Positions 57,978 through 64,000 of a stretch of 64,000 bases of DNA are shown here, piece after piece (the stretch's first letter is position 1; each line of letters begins with the position of its first letter). Under the pieces are notes generated by a model. That model saw only the letters and a program-made list of their open reading frames with translations, made no database searches and was not told where the DNA came from. A program made the translations under genes and the position numbers. The DNA comes from an uncultured Psychromonas sp. (lineage in GTDB: Bacteria > Pseudomonadota > Gammaproteobacteria > Enterobacterales > Psychromonadaceae), in NCBI RefSeq assembly GCF_947489755.1, contig NZ_CANLFB010000012.1, positions 57,427 through 121,426 of the forward strand, read 5' to 3'.

Positions 57978-58010
57978 AAAGAGCTGTCTCATACGAGTAC
58001 AGCTCTTTTT
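57978..58010. terminator. Bidirectional terminator between the HAD gene and acnB
   Basis: Perfect 10-bp arms aaagagctgt (57978-57987) and acagctcttt (57999-58008), loop of 11, with A and T runs on both sides, serving both converging genes. Confidence 0.9.
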
Positions 58011-58069
58011 CTTTGAGGAAGTCAGTAACAAGACAACCTCATTCTTTGTTTATTAATAACTAACGCTGA

Positions 58070-60871
58070 TTAAACGTTACTCACCTGAATGAATTCAACG
58101 GGTTCAGTTGTCATTGCATCTAATGGTGGAGCAAAGTCAGTTAGTTTGATGCCTTTAACAGCATTTTTGTACTCTTCCATCGTTGGTGTACGACCAAGGA
58201 TAGTTGAAAGCACAACAACTGGCGTAGATGATAATAGAGACTCACCTTTTTTACCTTCAGTATCTTCAACAACACGGCCTTGGAAAAGACGCGTTGATGT
58301 AGCCATTACAGTGTCACCCTTCTCTGCTTTCTCTTGGTTACCCATACAAAGGTTACATCCAGGACGTTCAAGATACATGATGTTTTCGTATTTAGTACGA
58401 GCAGACTCTTTTGGAGCGTCATCATTAAACTCAAATCCTGCATACTTCTTAAGTACTTCCCAATCGCCTTCAGCTTTTAGTTCATCAACAATATTGTACG
58501 TTGGTGGAGCAATCACTAATGGTGCTTTAAAGTGGATTTTACCGCTTTCGTCTTCTAAGTTTCTCAGCATTTGAGAAATGATCTTCATGTCACCTTTATG
58601 CACCATACATGATCCAACAAACCCAAGGTCTACTTGCTTCTCACCTTTATAGAAAGAAACAGGACGAATGGTGTCATGCGTATAACGCTTAGAAACATCA
58701 GCATTATTAACATCAGGGTCAGCAATCATTGGCTCATCAAGTTGGTCTAAATCAACGATTAGTTCAGCAAAGTATTTAGCATTGTTGTCTGGTGCTAGTG
58801 CAGCTTTTTCACCTGACTTAATCTCATTGATACGCTTATCAGCGATTGCAATTAGGCCTTTAAGTGTTTCAATTTGGTTATCCATACCTTTATCAATCAT
58901 GATTTGGATACGGCTTTTTGAAATTTCTAAAGACTCAACCAATGTATCATCTTGTGAAATACAGATTGAGGCTTTTGCTTTCATTTCAGCAGTCCAATCG
59001 GTAAAGGTAAACGCTTGGTCAGCCAATAAAGTACCGATATGTACTTCAATAACACGACCTTGGAATACGTTATCACCAAACTGTTTAAGCATTTGCGCTT
59101 GCGTTGCATGAACAACATCACGGAAATCCATGTAGTCTTTTAAGTCACCTTTAAAAGTAACTTTAACAGACTCAGGAATAGGCATTGTTGCTTCACCTGT
59201 TGCTAGCGCTAGGCCAACTGTTCCTGAATCGGCGCCGAAAGCAACACCTTTAGACATACGAGTATGTGAATCACCACCAATAATAATAGCCCAATCATCA
59301 ACAGTGATATCATTAAGTACTTTATGAATAACATCTGTCATTGGACGGTAAACGCCCTTAGGATCACGTGCAGTAATAAGACCAAACTTATTCATGAACG
59401 CCATTAATTTAGGAATGTTTGCTTGTGCTTTGTTATCCCAAACAGATGCTGTATGACAACCTGATTGGTAAGCGCCATCAACGATAGGCGAAATAACAGT
59501 CGCAGCCATAGACTCAAGTTCTTGAGAAGTCATTAATCCCGTTGTATCTTGCGAACCAACGATATTAACTTGAACACGAACATCAGAGCCAGCATGTAAA
59601 GCAGCTTTAGACATTACGCCCACTGCATTTTTGTTAAAGATTTTTTCAACAGCAGTTAGACCTTGGCCTTCGTGAGAGATTTCTTGAGATGGTGCATAAA
59701 CAAGTTCTAGTGGCACACCTAGTGTTTCAGCAGCAAATGTTTGTAATTTTTTACCAAATACAATCGCGTAAGAACCGCCCGCTTTCATAAACTCAACAGC
59801 TTGAGGAGAGAACGCTGAAGAAACGTCTGCTAGCTCTTTATCACCGTTGTATAATTTTTTCTCTTTAGTGTTAATGGTTAACACTGTGCCTGTATCAACA
59901 GAATATGTTTGCTCTAGTACTGGGTCACCACTTTCATTTAAAATAGTTTTGCCATTAGCATCTACTTTCTTAACCCAGTTTTTAAGATCTAAACCAATTC
60001 CACCAGTTACACCAACCGTTGTTAAAAAGATTGGTGAAATACCATTTGTACCTGCAACAACCGGTGCAAAGTTAACAAATGGAATATAAGGACTTGCTTG
60101 CTCACCTGCCCATAGTGCCACGTTGTTCACGCCAGACATACGAGATGAACCCACACCCATTGTGCCTTTTTCAGCAATTAGCATGACTTTTTTGCCAGGA
60201 TATTGTTTTTGTAACGCTTGAATTTCGTCTTGCGCTTCAGGTGTAATCATACACTTACCGTGTAATTCACGATCTGAACGAGAGTGAGCTTGGTTACCAG
60301 GAGAGAGTAAATCCGTTGAAATATCGCCTTCAGCGGCAATATAAGTCACGACATCAATTGTTTCAGCAATTTCAGGTAGTTTAGTGAAGAAGTCCGCACG
60401 AGCGTAACTTTCAAGAATATCTTTAGCAATCGCATTGCCTGCTTTAAATGAAGCTTCAAGACGTTCAGTGTCTGCTTCATACAGGAATACTTGCGTTTTT
60501 AATACTTCTGCCGCTGGTGTTGCTACTGAAACGTCATCTGAAAGGGCTAAATCAAGTAGTACTTCAACAGAAGGACCGCCTTTCATGTGAGATAACAATT
60601 CAAAAGCAAATTCTGGTGTGATTTCAGCAACAACAGATTGACCAAGAATGATTTCTTTTAAAAATTGCGATTTAACACCAGCTGCATTAGTAGTACCAGG
60701 CAAGGTGTTATAGATGAAGAAATTAAGTGAAGCTTCACGATGTTCATTACCAGTATCTTTGATTTGAGTGATGATCTCAGCTAACAAGTCACCTTTATCA
60801 ATTGGTAGTGGATGTAGACCTTCAACTTTACGATCTTCTATTTCATTTAAGTAATCTAAATACAGGCTCAT
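58070..60871 (-). CDS. acnB: Bifunctional aconitate hydratase 2 / 2-methylisocitrate dehydratase (AcnB, long form)
   Basis: AcnB isomerises citrate and isocitrate via a [4Fe-4S] cluster and hydrates 2-methyl-cis-aconitate. The N-terminal HEAT-like domain starts MSLYLDYLNEIEDRKVEGLH. Then come the swivel and core regions with SVEVLLDLALSDD, LLSPGNQAHSRSDRELHGKC, GTMGVGSSRMSGVNNVALWA, IIGGDSHTRMSKGVAFGADS and the cluster Cys motifs GSCMVHKGD (about residue 755) and GCNLCMGN (about 840). At 933 residues it is about 70 longer than enteric AcnB. By eye it follows the long AcnB form typical of Bacteroidota and some marine bacteria; transfer is possible. A Fur-box-like site lies 140 bp upstream. Confidence 0.93.
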   Translation of the reverse strand: MSLYLDYLNEIEDRKVEGLHPLPIDKGDLLAEIITQIKDTGNEHREASLNFFIYNTLPGTTNAAGVKSQFLKEIILGQSVVAEITPEFAFELLSHMKGGPSVEVLLDLALSDDVSVATPAAEVLKTQVFLYEADTERLEASFKAGNAIAKDILESYARADFFTKLPEIAETIDVVTYIAAEGDISTDLLSPGNQAHSRSDRELHGKCMITPEAQDEIQALQKQYPGKKVMLIAEKGTMGVGSSRMSGVNNVALWAGEQASPYIPFVNFAPVVAGTNGISPIFLTTVGVTGGIGLDLKNWVKKVDANGKTILNESGDPVLEQTYSVDTGTVLTINTKEKKLYNGDKELADVSSAFSPQAVEFMKAGGSYAIVFGKKLQTFAAETLGVPLELVYAPSQEISHEGQGLTAVEKIFNKNAVGVMSKAALHAGSDVRVQVNIVGSQDTTGLMTSQELESMAATVISPIVDGAYQSGCHTASVWDNKAQANIPKLMAFMNKFGLITARDPKGVYRPMTDVIHKVLNDITVDDWAIIIGGDSHTRMSKGVAFGADSGTVGLALATGEATMPIPESVKVTFKGDLKDYMDFRDVVHATQAQMLKQFGDNVFQGRVIEVHIGTLLADQAFTFTDWTAEMKAKASICISQDDTLVESLEISKSRIQIMIDKGMDNQIETLKGLIAIADKRINEIKSGEKAALAPDNNAKYFAELIVDLDQLDEPMIADPDVNNADVSKRYTHDTIRPVSFYKGEKQVDLGFVGSCMVHKGDMKIISQMLRNLEDESGKIHFKAPLVIAPPTYNIVDELKAEGDWEVLKKYAGFEFNDDAPKESARTKYENIMYLERPGCNLCMGNQEKAEKGDTVMATSTRLFQGRVVEDTEGKKGESLLSSTPVVVLSTILGRTPTMEEYKNAVKGIKLTDFAPPLDAMTTEPVEFIQVSNV

Positions 60872-60996
60872 TTATACCTCTAATAATAACAATAATTTAA
60901 CATACGCAACATTATATACCATAAACATGGATAATAGATAGCCACTCAGCTCTCAGATAAAACGATATAATTCAATAAAATGAAGCACAAAACACC

Positions 60997-61015
60997 CCAC
61001 ATGATTATCATTATC
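60997..61015 (-). promoter_or_regulatory. Fur-box-like site upstream of acnB
   Basis: The segment atgattatcattatc (61001-61015) is an exact 15-base match to one side of the 19-bp Fur consensus (in palindromic form GATAATGATTATCATTATC); the four bases before it do not match. It lies 126 bp before the acnB start, in a 526-bp gene-free gap. Regulation of an iron-sulfur aconitase by Fur or by Fe status fits known biology. The gap otherwise shows only AT-rich sequence with two promoters to be expected, for acnB and for the MsrA-like gene. Confidence 0.5.
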
Positions 61016-61397
61016 AGTACCGAGAAAAATTAACATAAAACATTTTATTAACATATTTAATAAGCCAATGTATTAATTGGTAGTTTATGCTTATTTGAAT
61101 AAATATAGGCTCTAATCCCTACTAATATAAAGGATATTAAAATCCTTTGATACTAAATTAAACAATGTGTTTAATAAAACATCTAGCAATGTACAGGGAC
61201 TTGATTTATATCAGCTCGCTCAATAAACTGACTTTTCGCACTTCAATGTTGTCAAGGTTACTAATGTTATTAAATGACTAGGCGCTGACTACATAATGAA
61301 GCTTAATTGAAAAGTTAATTGATGATTTATACTTATAATTTTAATTTTAGTGCCAATATATAAATACCTCTTATAGACATCGACTTAGGACAATACA

Positions 61398-61883
61398 ATG
61401 GAAGAAATATACTTAGCTGGCGGATGTTTATGGGGTGTACAAGAATATTTAAGACACGTTCCCGGTATCCAGTTTACAGAAGTAGGGAGAGCTAATGGAA
61501 CATCTCAACAATTAGAGGGTGGCTACGACGGCTATGCCGAATGTGTTAGGACTCAATTTGATCCCTCTATTATTTCCTTAGAACAATTAATCGCCTGCTA
61601 TTTTGAAGTGATTGACCCGTACAGTATTAATAAACAAGGCATTGATGTTGGCGAAAAATATCGTACTGGCATTTACTCTATATCATTACTTCATTTAGCG
61701 GATGTTAATGAGATCATTAGCAGTAGAAGTGATCATGAAAAAATTGCAGTAGAAGTATTACCATTAACCAATTACATAAAAAGTGCAGATGAGCACCAAG
61801 ACCGATTACAAAACTTCCCCAATGACTATTGCCACATTCCTAAAGAAAAGATTTATAAATACAAAGACGTAGAGATAGAGTGA
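61398..61883 (+). CDS. MsrA-like peptide-methionine sulfoxide reductase
   Basis: A 161-residue protein starting MEEIYLAGGCLWGVQEYLRH. The GCLWG motif aligns with the catalytic GCFWG of MsrA, where Cys attacks methionine-S-sulfoxide, although Phe is replaced by Leu. It continues GYDGYAECVRTQFDPSIISL and VIDPYSINKQGIDVGEKYRT, both standard MsrA blocks. It lacks obvious resolving Cys residues at the C-terminus (the last Cys, in DYCHIPKEK, may serve). It is a short, divergent paralogue. It is a single gene upstream of the scar at 62034-62280. Confidence 0.78.
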   Translation: MEEIYLAGGCLWGVQEYLRHVPGIQFTEVGRANGTSQQLEGGYDGYAECVRTQFDPSIISLEQLIACYFEVIDPYSINKQGIDVGEKYRTGIYSISLLHLADVNEIISSRSDHEKIAVEVLPLTNYIKSADEHQDRLQNFPNDYCHIPKEKIYKYKDVEIE

Positions 61884-62033
61884 TATAAATTATAAATGCC
61901 TTTAAAATTAAGACTTAAAAGGCATTTAGAAGATAACTGTATCACTACAAAAATAAGCGAACTGTACTACGACAAACAAGCCTATATAAAAGTCAACTTT
62001 CCCTGTTAGCTTAAAAACCAGTTATTAAAGCCG

Positions 62034-62280
62034 AGACAACTCAATTACTTTAGCAGGCGTAACCCTAAATGAAGAGCTCAGAGCATCAGCTTCTTTCATG
62101 TGTAATGTTTGCTCATGTAACGTTAATGCCTCTTGTGACGTCAGTATTGCACCTGGCACCCTCTTTTCTGCCACCGGAAAATACAGACATTATATGCGGT
62201 TAAACTTTAGTAAAAAAACAGAAGTTGAACGTGAGCAAGCTATTGCTAAACTAGGATTTTTATATCGCACAGCAAATTGA
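62034..62280. pseudogene. Scar with the C-terminal end of a MocR/GntR-aminotransferase-type regulator
   Basis: On the plus strand the frame from about 62137 reads DVSIAPGTLFSATGKYRHYM then RLNFSKKTEVEREQAIAKLG and stops at 62280. This is the conserved C-terminus (SIAPG...FS...EREQAI) of the class I aminotransferase domain in MocR-type GntR regulators; everything N-terminal is missing. Overlapping it on the minus strand, 62034-62190 is open and reads EALTLHEQTLHMKEADALSS then FRVTPAKVIELSRL and a stop, a coding-looking tail I do not recognise. The site therefore looks like a junction of two deleted genes. Neither part could give a working protein. Confidence 0.55.
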
Positions 62281-62370
62281 AAAATAACCAATAAACTTAA
62301 TATGTGCTTTGCTGATATTCCGCTATTATGCCTTCCAAAAATAACAGCGTACTTTGTTGATCATTAAACG

Positions 62371-62410
62371 GCTTTTTAAAGTTATTTAAAGTTATTTAAA
62401 GTTATTTAAA
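62371..62410. repeat. Three-copy 10-bp tandem repeat
   Basis: Three exact units of gttatttaaa lie at 62381-62410, after a diverged copy gctttttaaa at 62371-62380. It lies in the gene-free stretch 62281-62591, where I see nothing else but a small hairpin, accct/agggt near 62482. Confidence 0.85.
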
Positions 62411-62591
62411 AGCGATTAGATTCAGATAATTAGGCCATCACTTAAATAAAGCACAACACTTACACTGAAAATTAGATGACCCTATTTTGAAGAACAGGGT
62501 AAAAACGAGTATCGAAAAACAAACAAAAGAAAATGTAAACTGAGCATCTGGAAGCATTCAATTTAAAAATAAAAAAAGGCAGCAACGGTAG

Positions 62592-63380
62592 ATGGTTAGT
62601 CATTTAAATCACTTAAAAAACGAATATGATCAGCGAGGTTACTTCATTATTCAAAACTATTTTACTGAAACTGAAATATCAGCATTAAAAGAAACGGTGC
62701 TTACCTTCCATGAAACATGGAAAGCTGACAATGAAATCTTCTTCCAAAAAGAAGCGTTTAACTCCTCTTTAATCACTGGTACTCAGTACTTACAAAGCCC
62801 AGATCGTTTAAATTTATTTAACTTCATCAGCTCAACCAAAATGATGGATATTATTAATACCATTGTTCCAAATGATCCAGCTTTCATGAATACGCAATTA
62901 TTTTTTAATCCTCAACGCCCTCAACAAGAAAATTTTTGGCACCGAGATTGTCAATATGATCACCATATTGAAGGTCAGAAAAAAGCCATTCAAGAAACAC
63001 AAGTTGTGCACTTTCGCGTTCCATTGTTCGACGAACCTGGTATGGAATTAGTGCCAGGATCTCATAAACGTTGGGACACACAGGAAGAATTAGATGTACG
63101 CTTGGCAAGAAAAAGAAAATTTAGCAGCGACGATCTCTCCACTGGCAAAAAGATCCCGTTAAAAGCAGGTGATTTATTAGTGTTTTCTGCAGATATGATT
63201 CACCGTGGTTTATACGGCTTAGATCGTTTAGCGTTTGATACCTTAATTTTCGATTCAACAGGTGACTTCGTCGATTACGTAGATGATGATTGTTTGCCAA
63301 ATGAAGTAATGCTAAAAGAAATAACCAACCCAGTAATATTTAAAAACACACTTTATTTGAAATCACTGAGTGAATGTTAA
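62592..63380 (+). CDS. Phytanoyl-CoA dioxygenase family Fe(II)/2-oxoglutarate enzyme
   Basis: A 262-residue member of the PhyH family. The iron-binding HxD is in FWHRDCQYDHH (His-Arg-Asp, about residues 116-118), the distal His in SADMIHRGLYGLDRLAFDTL (about 206), and the 2-oxoglutarate-binding Arg follows it. Members hydroxylate lipids, alkaloids, ectoine or halogenate; the substrate here is unknown. The N-terminal part (HLKNEYDQRGYFIIQNYFTE) is typical. No cofactor-partner gene lies nearby. It is the last gene before the repeat array at the right edge. Confidence 0.87.
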   Translation: MVSHLNHLKNEYDQRGYFIIQNYFTETEISALKETVLTFHETWKADNEIFFQKEAFNSSLITGTQYLQSPDRLNLFNFISSTKMMDIINTIVPNDPAFMNTQLFFNPQRPQQENFWHRDCQYDHHIEGQKKAIQETQVVHFRVPLFDEPGMELVPGSHKRWDTQEELDVRLARKRKFSSDDLSTGKKIPLKAGDLLVFSADMIHRGLYGLDRLAFDTLIFDSTGDFVDYVDDDCLPNEVMLKEITNPVIFKNTLYLKSLSEC

Positions 63381-63392
63381 TTCTTTTGTTTT

Positions 63393-63467
63393 TGACCTAT
63401 GGCGAATTAGACAGATCTTAGAGTTATGCTCGGAAGAGCTCTGCGAGTCCTGTTTTCAGCTTGCAGG
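63393..63467. repeat. First, isolated copy of the right-edge repeat family
   Basis: This stretch begins tgacctatggcgaattag and ends cagcttgcagg. It has the same core as the units at 63712, 63820 and 63928, with differences such as agacagatct in place of aggcaaagcct. It lies 315 bp before the next unit; the DNA between is T-rich, with tandem short repeats (ccttttac) at about 63484-63510 and no gene. Confidence 0.8.
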
Positions 63468-63711
63468 TTTTCTTTTTTAGTTTAACCTTTGACCTTTTAC
63501 CTTTTACCTTTGACTCAATTTTCAGTTTAAACAGACTCAAGCAATCTAACTTTTTCACTTCAAAATACAAAAATACACAAAAAAAAACTGCAGGCTAAAG
63601 CCAGCGCCCCAAAATCTTAAACACTATTACACAGTTAATTTTATTAATTTATCAGCCACTTTCGAACTTATTCATTTCAGCGTTAATTATTTTTATGCTT
63701 TGACCTCGGGT

Positions 63712-64000
63712 GCATGGCGAATTAGGCAGTTCCTAGAGTTATGCTCGGAAGAGCTCTGCGGGTCCAGTTTTCAGTTTGAAGGGGGTTGTGTTGATCCTTT
63801 TATGTTTTGAATTCGGGGCGCATGGCGAATTAGGCAAAGCCTAGTGTTATGAGCGGAAGAGCTCTGCGAGTCCTGTTTTCAGCTTGCAGGAGTTTTGTGT
63901 TGATCCTTTTATGTTTTGAATTCGGGCGCATGGCGAATTAGGCAAAGCCTAGTGTTATGAGCGGAAGAGCTCTGCGAGTCCTGTTTTCAGCTTGCAGGAG
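63712..64000. repeat. About 108-bp tandem repeat array, cut off by the window edge
   Basis: Three consecutive units with starts at 63712, 63820 and 63928 (spacing 108 bp) each begin gcatggcgaattaggca and contain cggaagagctctgcg, then a ttttcag segment, then gatccttttatgttttgaattcgg before the next unit. The last is truncated at 64000. The latter two are nearly identical; the first is diverged. Each unit holds a small hairpin in taggc-aaa-gccta, a perfect palindrome agagctct, and a third stem tcctg/cagga. There is no open frame and no spacer-like variable DNA, so it is not a CRISPR. The function is unknown. Confidence 0.85.

Noticed and set aside
63399..63450. gttatgc in the right-edge repeats taken as attC cores
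   Set aside because: No complementary partner core or attC-length palindrome surrounds them.
63712..64000. CRISPR array
   Set aside because: Units are adjacent, of about 108 bp, with no variable spacers between short repeats, and no cas gene lies nearby.

Overview
The window looks like the chromosome of an AT-rich, cold-marine type gammaproteobacterium, most likely Psychromonas or a close relative (Psychromonadaceae, Shewanella and Vibrio neighbourhood). This rests on the hemA-prfA-prmC-sirB2-sirB1-kdsA and msbA-lpxK-ycaR-kdsB gene orders, on an EpmC-type EF-P hydroxylase, and on several proteins of Vibrio/Shewanella type (AlaA, RlmM, MetR, PatZ). No rRNA, tRNA or CRISPR array was seen. The assignment is inference; no search could be run.

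Region 1 (1-5540) is accessory DNA. It holds a decayed RAYT-type transposase, then a complete type II restriction-modification system: a C protein with a textbook C-box, a probable PD-(D/E)xK endonuclease, and a convergent DNA methyltransferase. A truncated attC-like half-palindrome lies on the left. On the right is a complete attC-like site that has been invaded by a 126-bp MITE with 13-bp perfect terminal inverted repeats. The R-M system therefore looks like a captured integron cassette. An IS110-type remnant and a decayed IS630-family element with both ends intact follow.

Region 2 (5541-37500) is mostly core metabolism: epmC, pdxH, cobQ with an outer-membrane barrel gene behind it, aroG-type DAHP synthase, moeA, metR divergent from alaA, a VanZ-like fusion protein, rlmM with a DUF423 gene, the hemA-to-kdsA operon, bamE, xthA, an RluA-family gene, a UPF0149 gene, pfkA, a SulP transporter and an OlsF-like two-domain acyltransferase.

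Region 3 (32892-42713, minus strand) is a long co-directional run: comEC, msbA, lpxK, ycaR (Trm112-like, 59 aa), kdsB, then a lipoprotein, a DUF350 membrane protein and a membrane-anchored spermidine-synthase-like protein. The last three sit directly behind the lipid A/Kdo genes and may form a cell-envelope module.

Region 4 (42747-63380) holds a DUF2062 gene, an outer-membrane barrel, a MITE-like element, pepN, the patZ-type protein acetyltransferase, a NorM-type MATE pump, an M50-like membrane protease, a LysR/CurA divergent pair, a TetR-MFS-HAD run, a long (933 aa) AcnB with a Fur-box-like site upstream, an MsrA-like gene, a scar containing the end of a MocR-type regulator, and a phytanoyl-CoA dioxygenase family gene.

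The right edge (63390-64000) runs into a family of about 108-bp repeats, with three copies in a row continuing past the window. Each carries short conserved hairpins. This and the attC-bounded R-M cassette are the two least ordinary parts of the window.
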